Shown one piece after another: positions 21,270 through 33,560 of a stretch of DNA of 64,000 bases (the stretch's first letter is position 1; each line of letters begins with the position of its first letter). Origin of the DNA: Apoda limacodes (Eukaryota > Arthropoda > Insecta > Lepidoptera > Limacodidae). A program made the position numbers and the translations under genes. Where the stretch lies: assembly GCA_946406115.1 (NCBI GenBank), contig OX291553.1, forward strand, positions 6,887,001-6,951,000, written 5' to 3'. Below the pieces are notes generated by a model. The model saw nothing but the letters and a program-made list of their open reading frames with translations, made no database searches and was not told the origin of the DNA.

Positions 21270-22555
21270 AGCGAAGAATTTTGCGATTCATTTTTATTTA
21301 TGTAGATTACGCTAGATACCTACCTAGTTAAAGGTCAAAAAAATCTAATCAACTTCCTGCGCAACGAAACATTCAACAGTGATATTTTCGTAATTGTTTC
21401 CTTAGGTACCTACCTACTTATGTCAAACGCAATACAAGTGAAGAGTCGCTCACGGATGGCCCGCGACTGATTTTGGCTGCTACCTCGCCTAGTCTCCCCC
21501 GTCTCAAGCCCCCCGTGTTTGTCTAGCGAGCCAGCACCATGATAGAATTCAATTTTTGCAAATTTGACTAATGATTTTTGTGTTTCGAATTATTGTGTTT
21601 ATTCATTTAATTAAGTAAGAATGACAGTACAGTTTTTTTATTTAGAAAATTTATTAACTAGGTCTGTGGTGCTTTAAAATTTTAGGAAACGTTTTTGTTA
21701 TAGTGTATAATAAGCACGAAGTTGCAGCTGTTGCTGGTGAGGGTAGGCCGTGACTGGGGACGTATGAGGCTGATAATCAACTGATTCTTAAATAAAGTAA
21801 CGTTTTATAAATTACAAATCATCAAATTTTTTTATTTTCAATATACAACACAATGTTTTTAACATGTTTATTTATCATTGAATTTGTCTATGTAAGAAAA
21901 TGTTATGTTTAAATTTTCACACACTTCTGAATTGAAGTATTTACACTGACGAGCAAAAATAGTTAGTTAATCACATAGACGACAATATATCTTCTTCATA
22001 AAGATTTTGATTTTTTGATGATTAAGAACTTGAAGCGGATTTAATCACTTATTTAAATATTCATGTAGAATATAAAACTCTTTTTAATATACTTTTTTCA
22101 ATGAAGTTTTATGAAAATCATCGTTTATGTAGGTGACTAGGTATTTTTGCTAGTAAGTGTACTAGAAACTTTGCTAACTGTAATTCTAGTGACATTGACA
22201 TACTAATATCCTAATAAAGGTCGGAGGTGGTCATAACCCAACAACTTCAATGGCCAGCAGTAAGTCCATCGATTTTGGGCTTGTGTCACTTAGCTTATAC
22301 CTTCAGTAATAAAGAATTTATATTATATTCAGTAATAGTCAATAATTTCTTTATATAGGTACTCATTTCTTTTTTTGTTCTGTGATAACAAACGAGTTTA
22401 TATTTTCCGTATAATATCTGACTAAAGGTTCATTCTTTCCGGATAAATAGACAAGAAAGAAAGTGAATGTAACCAAAGGGAAATGGGACCAGACCCGGTG
22501 ACTTACAAAAGGGTTTTTCCTTAACGCTCGAATGCCTAATTTAATTTAATATAAA
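21270..22555. other. Intron DNA, nothing recognised
   Basis: AT-rich with a short CpG-containing patch near 21470-21530. No supported feature. Confidence 0.45.
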
Positions 22556-22560
22556 ATAAA

Positions 22561-22637
22561 ATCCGTAGAATATACAAGGTGAATAATTTTATAACGGATT
22601 TATTAAATTATTCACCTTGTATATTTCTATTCCACGG
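22561..22637. repeat. Near-perfect hairpin, pre-miRNA sized
   Basis: A perfect 20-bp inverted repeat, ATATACAAGGTGAATAATTT at 22570-22589 and its reverse complement at 22605-22624, with a 15-nt loop. The outer arms CCGTAGAATA and TATTCCACGG extend pairing imperfectly. It may be a degenerate MITE tip or a transcribed hairpin; sequence alone cannot decide. Confidence 0.85.
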
Positions 22638-22639
22638 AC

Positions 22640-24090
22640 AGTGTGACCTTCAAATTAATTAATGCTGCTTAATTAATGGTTCCGTAACCGCTACCGCATT
22701 CTTTAAGTTCGAACTTAAACCTAACTTGGTCGGTTATATGTCAGAAAGTATTTGATTCTAGCAAGTCAAGATATTTTTTAAATTTATTTCTGTCTATGCA
22801 GAGCCGTTTAGATTTTTCTAGAGTGTATTCAGTATGATATCGTGATCGACACAAACCTAAAAATGGCACCTAATTTGATTATTTTGTATCCATCCCCACT
22901 ACATGTGGGGCTCACGCGCGCGCTTCGCACTCTGAATCTCATAGCGGACGAGTTGGACCTATTCTGTTGTGTTCTGAGTGAATTCACAAAAATAGCACTA
23001 TTTATTATCTGTTATTAGTAAAAAGTAGAATAAGTTAGTTTTATCAAGAACATCGCATTGGGGATATAAAACCTGTAATGATAGTTGTAAGTTTGGATGA
23101 AAAAAAAAATAAAAAAAAAAAAAGAACGAGTTGCACTCCGGGAGTGCCGGCAGAAGTGAAAACTTTTACACGCGATTCGCGCTTAACACTCAAATATGTC
23201 ACAAGACATGTCTTTGACATTGTCAAGAAATAATAATGTTTGTTTATTTACTTTTTTGACGTAGTATATTTGACATCGCAATCTGTCATAGAATTAAAAT
23301 TCCATATCCAACCTCCCTGTGCTACTCATAATCGCGAATACTAAAAATAAAAATTATAATAGGCGTAGCATTACGGTTTACGTATTTTACAAAGACAAAG
23401 ATGCACTTTGTTCAATTTCCATATTTTAAACACTTTATATACACGAATTTTCGAATACACAGCAGTATGGCCACTACACAGACGATCGAGCCATCAGCTG
23501 TCACCAGCCATGGATGCGCGTAGCACGCTGTAACATGTTTATGTAACACACGACCATTCGCGCAAGCGCCCTTGCGCCGCCTAAACGAAACAGCAGGCGC
23601 AGGCATAAATTTTCGCCGCGCCGTAGTAAGAGAGGGGGATACTCCCTCTCCTTCGCCGCGCCAGCTGCCTACTCTCCATCCGTCTTACGCATTTTCACGA
23701 TTAGGACACGTGACCTGACGCTAGTTTATCATTTTTTACCCATACCAAAAAAAGTGCACAACGCCGCTAAAGAAGTTTTCACTTGAAAAAATTGTAGGGA
23801 AGGCATCTATTCAAAGGAAAACAGAGGGGTATTATAAGTTTGTATCTATGTCTCTGTTATCTCTTTTGGCCGTCGTGGCACCAAAATGGATGAAACTATC
23901 TTTTTTGTTTGAAAGGTGACTTGGTCAAGATTGTTCTTAGTTATGATTCAAGAAAATCTGTAAAGCCGTTTGAAGATCATCAGATCTTTTCTAGTTGAAC
24001 TATAAATAAGTTGTACTCGAAAACCCATTTATAGATAACATCAGTCATAACTTCTTCTTATTTTTATAATATGTTACAAAAACAACCATT
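22640..24090. other. Intron DNA with a GC-rich patch
   Basis: The 23500-23690 stretch is rich in CpG (GCGCAAGCGCCCTTGCGCCG, then TTCGCCGCGCC twice) and contains the small hairpin GAGAGGGGGATACTCCCTCTC less one end base. The rest is AT-rich with no recognised gene or repeat. Confidence 0.45.
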
Positions 24091-24093
24091 TAT

Positions 24094-24146
24094 CTAGCAT
24101 GGCGGAAATATAAGGGTTCTTTGTCGACTACGGAACCCCAAAAAGA
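24094..24146 (+). repeat. 3' fragment of the GGGTTCC repeat
   Basis: CTAGCATGGCGGAAATATAA followed by GGGTTCTTTGTCGACTACGG and AACCCCAAAAAG, the 3' end of the family represented at 3092-3492. Confidence 0.65.
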
Positions 24147-24535
24147 TGTTCCTGTATAAGTGTTCTAGACCAGAGAGCTAATTTCTGTAATACTAGCGAT
24201 GTACTCAAAATCATTACACAATGCCATATACATTACTATGAGATATATTTGTTATATACTTTTTAAGTAATTTATGCCATAATGACGCCTTGAAACGTTT
24301 TCACGTTTTGTAGTTACATTTTTTGAATTTTTGCTACAACTTACTACAATAAACAATTTTAATTATTTAACCAACTTTTATTACACGCAATTGCAATACA
24401 CGCTTTAAAAATTGCACAAAAATAATATTGTAACAACGATCACTTGCATTGAATACAATAAATGAAAATCATTCAGTAAGATTATGCACTAGACAAAACA
24501 CTTTGTTTTATAACAATTTTTTTTTAATCCTTTAG

Positions 24536-24980
24536 ATCAGTAGTTCCCAAAGTGCCAGCTAAATTTTGAAAGTGGTGTATGGGGGAAAAAAGTCTTCTGC
24601 TTTAGATGCTATAGTTTAGCCGGCCGTGTCCCGTCTTATTTGGCCGCACACGCAACCAAAAAGCCTGACTGTGTCCAGCTTTATCCGGACGCCTGGCAAC
24701 CCTATGTGAAGGAGTGTCCTAAGAGTTCTAACTGACGTGACTGCATCGCGCGACCAAAATATTTGATTTCGTACGCGCGAACGAATGGTCAACGCAGTAG
24801 CTGGATGAGTGACGGCTTTGAGGTACATTTCCTGAGCTTCTCCGTGCTTCGTAAAGCACGCAAAACCGATAGTCCTGGCTGTTGTCAAATAACAATTGAG
24901 TGGCCACTAGCTTGAAAACATCAGCCAACCCGCACTTGGCTAGTGCGGTGGTCTGTGGCCTTAATCTAAGAAGAGACATG
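24536..24980. mobile_element. Composite of short repeat fragments
   Basis: Contains CAGTAGTTCCCAAAGTG, which resembles a hAT MITE end, at 24538. The GGCAACCCTATG edge near 24694 belongs to a GTTGCCAGGCGTCC-type repeat. At about 24925-24975 GCCAACCCGCACTTGGCTAG plus GCGGTGGTCTGTGGCC matches a common RTE-associated repeat also seen at 45325-45425. Boundaries are uncertain. Confidence 0.45.
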
Positions 24981-25985
24981 TGCCCCTAAGGTTATATAAT
25001 GACAAGCACGTACAGGTTAACACAGGCGTCCAAAACTGTTGTAGGTACTTAATGCTATTTGAGAACCCGCAGTTCTTAATAACATTATTGTTTTCAACGT
25101 TCGTCACCTCTTTTATAGTGTATGCAAAGAAACGATGTTCGTGCGACCATCCTATTAGGATACCCGTATCTTGACGCGACGCGACGGCGGTTCGCGTGAT
25201 AATCGCGAGGTCGCACTCTATTAGGACAACTCATTAAGCGGTAGAATCCTCTTAAAACGTTGCATACCTATAGATAAAATTAATGTAAAGTCCTTTGAAT
25301 TGCAATATAATGTAGGTAACTGTAGTGGACTCTGTTGCTTCATAATGCTCATGCGAGAATAATTTGCAGCTTGCGGGTGGGTGGTGCGAAGCGACACAGA
25401 AACCCGACTCTACGTACTTAAGGTAGCATAGTAACTTACATTTTTTTATACTGTGGTGATGGTGTTAGCTATAGACTAAAGTTGTAGTACGATGAGCTGC
25501 TTTAGTCATTCAAATCCAAAATTATAGCTGTTTTGCATGAAAAATAATGCCTACAAAAAACACCCCGTATCATGATAGCCAGCTGCACTAAAACGTCGTC
25601 GTTACGTGAAAACGTCCTCTATTTATTTTACAGTTAAGCGAAGCAGAGAGATCGCGTCATGTTTCTGCTTTTGATGAGACGCTTTTGGTGATGTTCGCTC
25701 AATTAACAACTTTTATTAAATAGCTTTGTTCGCTCGGTTCCTTAGAAGTAAATTATACTTCAAAGCGGGTATTTTAAAAGAATCAATATAATCTAAAAAT
25801 TGGAAATCAATTTTAAAAAACCGTTTTCTTTAATAAAATTATGCACACAATTGATATTTTTACAATAAACGAATGTAAAAATACTGGAACAAAAAATCTG
25901 AGTTTCGCGCGAAAAGTACCTTACAACACAGAGCATAAAGTTAGCAGATATCAGACATTTAAAAAGTCATACTTTGGAGACCATA
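24981..25985. other. Intron DNA, nothing recognised
   Basis: Short CpG-rich words near 25170-25210 (GACGCGACGCGACGGCGG); no supported feature. Confidence 0.45.
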
Positions 25986-25989
25986 ATCT

Positions 25990-26330
25990 ATACATATAAA
26001 AAGGCTTTGTCCTGAATGACTGATGGATCAACGCAAAGCCTAAACCTCTGATCGTAGAGACCTGAAACTTGGAGGGTGTCTTCTTTGTATGACGTAGGCA
26101 TCCGATAAGAAAGGATTTTCCGGAATTCTATTCCTAAGGGGGTGAAAAAGGGGGGCAAAGTTTGTATGGGACAACATGATTCCTTGGTCCAATCTACTTC
26201 AAATTTTACATAAACCTTTTTTAACAGAATTGATGGAAGACGTGTTTCGTATTTTATTGAAATTCATCCCCTAACGGGGTTAAAAAGGGGTAGAAAGTTA
26301 TTTGGCGCTGATTTGCTTCGAAGTTGACAT
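25990..26330 (+). mobile_element. Helitron-like repeat, 5' part
   Basis: Opens with TCTATACATATAAAAAGGCT and TTGTCCTGAATGACTGATGG, followed by the ATTCTATTCCTAAGGGGGTG and CATCCCCTAACGGGGTT segments typical of this family. A second 5' copy lies 607 bp downstream at 26597-26740, 90 percent or so alike over its first 130 bp. Confidence 0.65.
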
Positions 26331-26596
26331 CAATACTCCTTAGTGCTTTTGATTTAAATTACATTTTATTTTGACACATGTTTGAAAACTCAATCCGATT
26401 TTATTCAAAAACGGTTGTACTTACTTCTTCAAACAAACATCTTCAACTCTTTAAAAATTGGAATGTCTCGAATGTCACCGTATTATATTAGTACCTCATT
26501 TAAGGGGTTTCTTAGCTTAAAGAGGTTAAGCGTTTTTAGGTGTTTGATTTTTTGTTAACAATAATACTTGAAGTTTTCTTTATCTACTTATCTTAT

Positions 26597-26740
26597 CTAT
26601 ACATATAAAAGGCTTTGTCCTGAATGACTGATGGATCAACTCACAGCCTAAACCGCTGATCGTAGAGACCTGAAACTTAAAGGGTGTGGTCTTTTATTAT
26701 GACGGCGGCATCCGACAAGATGAGGTTTTACTGAAAGGGT
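26597..26740 (+). mobile_element. Helitron-like repeat, second 5' part
   Basis: Repeats the opening of the 25990 copy (TATACATATAAAAGGCTTTG, then GATCGTAGAGACCTGAAACT) and runs directly into the tandem array at 26740, so the array may be internal to this element. Confidence 0.65.
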
Positions 26741-27290
26741 GAAGTGCGAGTCGGATTCACGCAATAAGGGTAAACCGATTGTAATGAAATTTTGGTAAGT
26801 TGTTATACACACGCCGGGGAATGTTTCTGAGAAAAAAAGGGTCAAGTGCGAGTGAGACTGGGTCAAGTGCGAGTCGGACTCGCGTAATAAGGGTAAACCG
26901 ATTGTAATGAAATTTTGGTAAGTATTTAGGCACACGCCGGGGAATGTCTCTGAGAAAGAAAAAATGGTCAAGTGCGAGTCGGACTCGCGCAATAAGGGTA
27001 AATCAATTTTAATGATATTTTGGTAAGTTGTTATGCACACGCCGGGAAATTTCTCTGAGAAAGAAAAAATGGTCAAGTGCGAGTCGGACTCGCGCAATAA
27101 GGGTAAACCAATTTGAATGATATTTTAGTAAGTTGTTATGCACACGCCGGAAAGGTTCCTGTAAAAAAAAGGGGTTAAAGTGCGAATTGGACTCGCGCAA
27201 TAGGGGTAAACCGATTGTAATGAAATTTTGGTAACTTGTTATGCACACGCCGGGGAAGGTTTCTGAATTAGTACAACCCTATTAGGTTGT
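26740..27290 (+). repeat. ~105-bp tandem array, right copy (inverted relative to left)
   Basis: Six repeats of a unit with AAGTGCGAGTCGGACTCGC, AATAAGGGTAAACCGATTG, AATGAAATTTTGGTAAGTTG and CACACGCCGGGGAA. It ends with GGTTTCTGAATTAGTACAAC, the reverse complement of the left array's starting edge. The repeated unit stays open in one minus-strand frame and gives repetitive translations that are not a gene. Confidence 0.88.
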
Positions 27291-27324
27291 TTTAAAAAAA
27301 GAAACAACGTTCACCGGTTCAGCT

Positions 27325-27715
27325 ACATTTATATTAAAGAAGAAATTGACTGGCTGACTGACTAATCGATCAATGAACAGCTGAAACCGCTGTTTCTAGA
27401 AGCATGGCATTGTGCACAAACGTTCCGTAAATGAGAGTGCACTATGAAGGGATTTTTGGAAATTCATCCCCATCCAAGGGGGTAAAATATGGGTTGGCAG
27501 TTTGCATGGAAATGGCTAAAACTTGGCTTAGACGTTGAAAATTAAGATTCACGTTATTCACCGTTTTTGAAAAATTATTTTCTAGACGGCTAAAATAGAG
27601 TATGAAAATGTGTATGACAATTCCGATGTTATTGTATGTAAAACAGTAGAGTCGAAAGCAGTTTTTTAAAAAAGGTTACGCAGACGAAGTTGCGGGAATA
27701 AGCTAGTGTTATTAT
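27325..27715 (+). mobile_element. Non-autonomous Helitron, body and 3' end
   Basis: Contains GACTGGCTGACTGACTAATC, AACAGCTGAAACCGCTG, CCATCCAAGGGGGTAAAATA and ends with GACGAAGTTGCGGGAATAAGC + TAGT less the overlap, the GCTAGT-type Helitron end at about 27706. Confidence 0.65.
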
Positions 27716-27719
27716 AAGT

Positions 27720-29385
27720 GGCGTTTTGTTCACTGACATAATGTTAGTACATTCTGCGCCTAATATCAATAATTCAACGAAATAGAATATGTACCGATGC
27801 CAAGATGTGTACCGTGTCATACAGAATTTGACTTTTTAACTTGGCTGGATTATGATATTAAACGCATTAAGGCAGTGAACAAAACGCACCTATATAAATA
27901 CTTAATATTCCATTTTGTAGGTAGGCTTAATGATATGAATAATAAATTATAATTAATTGCATGTGATTTTTTTTCTTAGTGATTTCCTCGCGGTTCCTTA
28001 TTCTGTGGCTGTAGTAAGATTAATAAATGTGTGTTTCGCACGGTTGCAAAATTATTTTGGTCTCGTGCCTTTTTCCTACCATCCGTAGGTTGTGTGTCCC
28101 AAAACTCGAAAATTAGTTAGTGGATTGATTTGAAATTAAGTCACTCACTGCTATTTGGAAACAAATGCAAACTTTATCTAAATATTAATCACTGTAGATA
28201 CAATATTAAAAGCGGTAGGTAACAACAAAGTTTAAATAAAATTACACTGCTATTATGTTGTAAAACAAAAAAGCTGCCCCGGGACCGTTCTCCGAAGTTG
28301 GAGCTGGCTCTGTTCCAGAGAAAAGTTATCCACTTGGAGGCTTGATTGCACACACACCGACGATGTTCATTCTAAAGCTTTTCTGAGAGAACATCTTTCT
28401 CACTTTAAAATTCTCTGTCTACCTTCTTTTTGTGTTAAGATTTTCTTTTATTTCTCTTAAGCAGATGTTTAAATAAACTTATTCATACTTTCTTTTTAAT
28501 TTTACGGACATGCTATGCGTCCATTAATGGACTACGTGTCAAAATAACTTTCACCAAAAAATAACTTATTTTTGTACACTAATTTATAGGTGCTTTGTGC
28601 AATAGGCGCCGCTCCGCCCGCGATGCATTCGGTTATCGACGTCGGATGTCTGGGTCAATCTTTGAGAAGCTCGAAATTCGTGTCACTTGAAATTACTTCA
28701 TATAGGTTAAATATATTTAAACAAGGAATGTTGCTACGTGCAACTAAATTAAGAACGAAAAAGCAATCTGAATCGCTTTGGGCTTTAATCGAGAGTAAAA
28801 AATTTATTTCAAAAAAACAAACAAAATTGGCAACTTTCGGAATGTCGTTTTTGCGCCTGCGCTCGAATATTTTTTTGTATAAAAAAATTTAGACTTCGTT
28901 AAAGCTTAAATCTATCATAAAAATATTTTTACTTAATAGGTCTAATAGTAAGCAAAATATATCACTTATATTATAAACCTAAGTTAATCAAAACTTTATT
29001 TAAAAAGTGTTCAAAATATATGCGTCATTGGTCGGCGCAGTGTTTCTTTTTATTATTTTGAATATCTTAAATGAGAAAAGCGGCGCGCGGTGGAGCTAAC
29101 TATGCACCCTGATCCTCAGTCAGTCACTCATGCACTGCAGGGGTAACGAGCGCTCCAAAATGTGTTACTTCAATCGTCATTTTCATTTTGAACTTTATCT
29201 TGATGATAATCAATATCTAATTAATGTATTTAGTACCAAAGACTAAAGGTTTAGTACTTATTTACATCTATACAACTTTAATTTTTCTAAATAAATTTTT
29301 AAACAGGTTTTGACACGATTTTTTTGACGTCATCATTATTTTAAATTTGTTACCGATGATAATGACGCAAGTGAATAATGACCTA
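27720..29385. other. Intron DNA, nothing recognised
   Basis: Contains the small palindrome GTCCATTAATGGAC near 28520 and an unsupported open frame at 28590-28892 with no recognisable domain. Confidence 0.45.
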
Positions 29386-29392
29386 TGCTTAA

Positions 29393-29697
29393 ATGACAAT
29401 GATTTTAATTATAGACATTAATCGTGACGCTGCTAATGAAAGGCAGTTTACTAGCATATTAGATAATTTTAAAGTCATATTTGCTACATATCAAGGTGGG
29501 ATATGCAAGTCTTTATGCGAAGATTCAGATAGCATGAAAATATTTACTTTATTTATGGCAAACGGCGGCGATATGTACGAAACTGTATACATTTTGAAAT
29601 AGGGTGTCAGAGAGCAATTAATAAACTTGTTCCAAGATGTTAATGATGGTGGTAATATCTTAATAGATTTTAGGGACATATACGACCTTACTCCATA
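29393..29697 (+). pseudogene. Orphan coding remnant with one internal stop, family unknown
   Basis: From ATG at 29393 an open frame of 69 codons gives a normal-looking peptide (MTMILIIDINRDAANERQFT, then FKVIFATYQGGICKSLCEDS and KIFTLFMANGGDMYETVYIL). After a TAG at 29600 the same frame reads on as GVREQLINLFQDVNDGGNIL plus IDFRDIYDLTP before another TAG. Balanced hydrophobic and acidic composition and continuation past one stop suggest a recently broken coding piece, perhaps transposon-borne or retrocopied. I do not recognise the family. It lies 0.8 kb upstream of the next pseudogene on the same strand, but no splice link is evident. Confidence 0.4.
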
Positions 29698-30489
29698 GAC
29701 TCCTATTCTTTGATTGCACATTTATATTCCTTAATCAAAACTTATAATACAAAAAAGATTTTTTAAATTAATAAATGGTAATACATTTTACATAATCAAA
29801 TTTTACTAGAGTAACTAGCTAGACAAGTACTTCGCAGTGGTAAATTTAAGCAACTTAGTTTTAACAGTAAATTCAATTTTATTTCTTAGATAGGTTTGTA
29901 GTAAATAGTAGTAACAGTAGATTTTGTATTAAGGGTGGTAAGGGGAAAATTAGTAACGAGAGGCTATTTATAAGCATGAGGCCGAAGGCTTTATTGATCC
30001 GAATTTGTAATTTCTTACCACCCGTGCTACACATATTGTTTTTCATCACATTTGCGAGTAAATAAATAAAAATTTAAGGCATAAAAATTCTTCAGCCGCA
30101 TATTAACAATATCTGGCGTCATCGCATTTATCTTAAACTCATCAGACGACGAAGAATTTTTTATTTCTTTACATAGTTGTATATAAATTAAATGCGGAAA
30201 GTAAAATTTACTAAGAAAAAGCCCGTGGGAGTAATTTAGGTCTTAGCACCCGCTTTGCGTGTACGTAATGACACTGTTTACGAGCAAGTGTGATGAACAG
30301 GAAATATACTTACAATATATAGGCAGGTTCACTTTTATCAGTTAAGAAAAATTGTAGCAGGTACTAGTAAGAAAGAAAGCTGTAATAAAACTTTTCTTTA
30401 CAGATATTTTCTAATTTGACTGAAACTCAAAACTGATAAAAGATAAGATTTTGTTATAACAAATTATTAGTACTAGTTTATTAATAAAA

Positions 30490-33301
30490 ATGACACCTAA
30501 CCCAAAAAAATATAACGAGAATCGACTAGCTAAACAAAGGATGTGTCAAAAACGGCGATATGCCGAAATAAAAAACGATCCAGAATTGTGCGCAATTGAA
30601 AAAGAAAAAAGAAGAGAAAGGTACTTAAAAAAGAAAAATCAGAATATTTTAGGAAAATCTCCTCGCGCCCTAAAAGAGCAAAGAAAGAAATGGCGGGAGA
30701 ATTCTAAAAGGTATTATTTATATTCCTACTAGTTGTTAAAGGAAAGTAACTATGTGTATTTTTTCGTAGCAATTAGATTTTCCTTGCTGTAAAAAGTTGT
30801 CTTTGTGACTTTTAAGATCCCCGGCTATCACATTACAAAAAACCACATTATTCCGTCATTTTTCCGTATCGTTCCCTAATTTTTGTTTGGAAAAATTTAA
30901 TTTTTTTTTCTTTTCAAAAGTAGTTCAAATTTCCCGACGTAACCCGATATAAGATTTCAACAATTGGTATAGTTTCCGTCACGTAAAGTTAGCGCTGGGC
31001 TACAGCAGCTTTTATATATTTAGATATACCCATTTTCTTTCTTGACATCACCATTTCCCTTTAATTACTTATCAATTTTCCCTGTCGGCGTAACATGTTT
31101 TTACCTTCCATGTTGCAGAAGATTTTTGCTTAAATTTTATGTACGGCCGCCTGCTAGACGCCAAACCTGCTTGCTATTGTTGGTGATGCTTATTGCTAAG
31201 CACTATGCAAAACACACTTATTATTATTATTTATTTTTAAAGCCAGGAAAATGTCTTTCTAGACATTGATTGACTGACCGAGGTATAAAAAACTGGCATA
31301 AAGTTGAGCTTAAGCAGGCAAATATTATAAATGATCTAAAATATTCTACTAGGGGGAAAGCTTGTCAAAAAATTGCATGAAAGTTGTTTTTTTTTTATTT
31401 TAAGGTACCGACAGAGACAAAAAGAAAACAAGCAACCTTCGTTTGAGGCAGTTTAAATAGAAGCAGTGGTCGACCACAGCGAGCGAAATACTGTATGCAA
31501 GATTAATAATCCAGAAGATCCTTTCCATGAAAATTGTTCAACAATTCAAACAGCAGTAAGGAAAGTTCGAAATCAAGAATTGAAGAAACAGAAGAAGCTC
31601 TTGAAAGTTATCGCGTCTTATAAAAGAAGAGTTAATGCTCAATCAAAACAAATTGTAAGACTGAAACGTTTGCTTAAAGACGCCCGATTGAACGAAATGG
31701 CAACGAAGCCAGTATCTGAGAATGTGTCTAATGATAACTATTGCAACGTTCAATCAGAACCAAACGCAGGCACAAGTGATTTGGCTTCCTATAACGTCGA
31801 TCCGATATTAAAATCCGGTACAATGAATAAAATTGCTACATGTATAAAACAATTTTACTTACAAGACGTTAATAGTGTGATTTGTGCTGGTAAGAGACAG
31901 TTTATTACAAAAAATAAAATTCAGATGCAGAAAAGGTATTTGTGTCAACCTTTAAAGGATTTATATAATAATTTTTTATCCGAAACTCGGATGAAAGTCA
32001 GCTATTCTTTTTTTTGTAAGCCGCCTTTTTGGGTTGTGTTCCCTAAGAACGTCAATAGAGATACTTGTCAATGCACGCTTCATGCTTATATGGAATTTTT
32101 AATTTCCGCTTTAAATAAAGCGTCAATAATAAATGAGAAAACCTATGACCAAGTGCTCTCTAAAATGTGCTGCGACTCGAGAAACATTGATTGCTTGCAA
32201 CGGAATTGCGAATTTTGCAAATCTCATCGCCCTGATTATAAAAACTACGCCAAAGGTGATTGTACAATTTATGAGTGGAAAAAAGTAACTAAAGAAGTAT
32301 CACTTGCAAATAGAAATAAGAAAAAACAGATATTGACGTAGAAGAGCAAAATTACACTTAGTAGAGAAGAAGCTATCACCAAATTTGAAAAAGATATGAC
32401 GAAATTTTTAGATCATATCTCCAAAATTGTTAACCAATACAAAACAATTAAGAATCTTAAAGAAAACCTCAATTTCCAGGAAGCATGTGTACATATTGAT
32501 TTCTCAGAGAACTATTCTCTAAAATATGGAGCAGAAGTACAGTCCTTCCATTTTGGCGGTAGTAGGTAACAGTTATCTTTGCACACTCATTTATTTATAC
32601 ACACAATTTTTTAACTGGACAAGTTAACCCAAAATCTATGTGCACAATCAGTGAATGCTTACGTCATGACGCAGCCGCCGTATGGGCTCATTTGATACCT
32701 TTAATTGAAGAATTACTTAATATGAATCCTTTTATAGACACCGTTCATTTTCTGTCTGACTCGCCATCTTCTCAATATCGAAATAAATATATATTTTACT
32801 TAATCACACAAATTCATAAAGATTTCCCGCAGATACACAAAATCACGTGGAACTATTCTGAAGCAGGACATGGAAAAGGTGCTCCTGATGGTGTTGGAGC
32901 GACTATGAAAAGAACTGCTGATCGTATGGTTAGCTTTGGAAAAGATGTTGGAACTTTTAATTAATTCTACGACTTGATCACGAATACATCGAGAATGGCA
33001 ACTTAAACATTATAGTGAAAGTAGTTAACGAAAGGGACGTAATGTTAAGAAACAGCTTAATTCCAAAAAAATTAAAACCATTCAGGGGCACCTTCTCCAC
33101 ATACCAAGTCCTATGGTAAAAGTCTGTACCTAAAACAAGTGTGCGCATGTTAAGTTGTTTTGATTGCGATGGATCAACAATGTGTATACATGGTAGACAC
33201 CTAGGATACATAGATAACGTAACAATTCCACAAAAAGAAAATGTTCCATCTGGCCATGCGTCGATTACTGTAACGGCTCTTGGATATACAAGAGCTAGTT
33301 A
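30490..33301 (+). pseudogene. Decayed copy of a multicopy insect gene of unknown function (probably transposon-borne)
   Basis: Exon 1 (30490-30710) encodes a very basic stretch beginning MTPNPKKYNENRLAKQRMCQ with RYAEIK and KRRERYLKKKNQ motifs. A GT/AG intron (30711-31404) joins in frame to RYRQRQKENKQPSFEAV. The frame is then broken by TAA at 31454, TAG at 32339, TAA at 32567, a frameshift near 32605 and TAA at 32962. Between breaks are a Lys-rich helix, a Cys-rich region (CCDSRNIDCLQRNCEFCKSH) and the core FLSDSPSSQYRNKYIFYLIT followed by WNYSEAGHGKGAPDGVGATM. Later pieces read VNERDVMLRNSLIPKKLKPF and HGRHLGYIDNV. I recognise this SDxxSSQYRNK...GHGKGAxDGxGAT pattern from recurrent uncharacterised insect proteins linked to mobile DNA. 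The Asp residues may form an RNase H-like site (inference). Confidence 0.65.
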
Positions 33302-33560
33302 AACCTCAAAATATCGTGTAATGATTCTTTCTAATATTATTTTGGATAGGGCTAGTGTTGAGAAAAACATTTAAAAACCGCCAAATTAAAAAAAAAATTA
33401 CATCCACTACATTATTTTTTGCCTCTAAATTGTCGGTTTATCTGAGTTTCGGTGTTTGAAAGTAAATTTCTGATTTTTTAAAGGCTGTGGTAAATTATTA
33501 TGTTAATTGGTATGTTATGTTAATATGGTAAATTATTGTATCTTAATTTTTTTTCTGTTT

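Noticed and set aside
25420..25440. ACTTAAGGTAGCATAGTAAC resembling an rRNA core sequence
   Set aside because: The match is too short and the flanks show no rRNA-like sequence; chance is more likely than an rRNA insertion.
26648..27248. Repetitive open frames with MRESDSHLTxF repeats
   Set aside because: They arise from the tandem array units on the minus strand and are not coding. The same applies to the plus-strand frames at 20747-21215.
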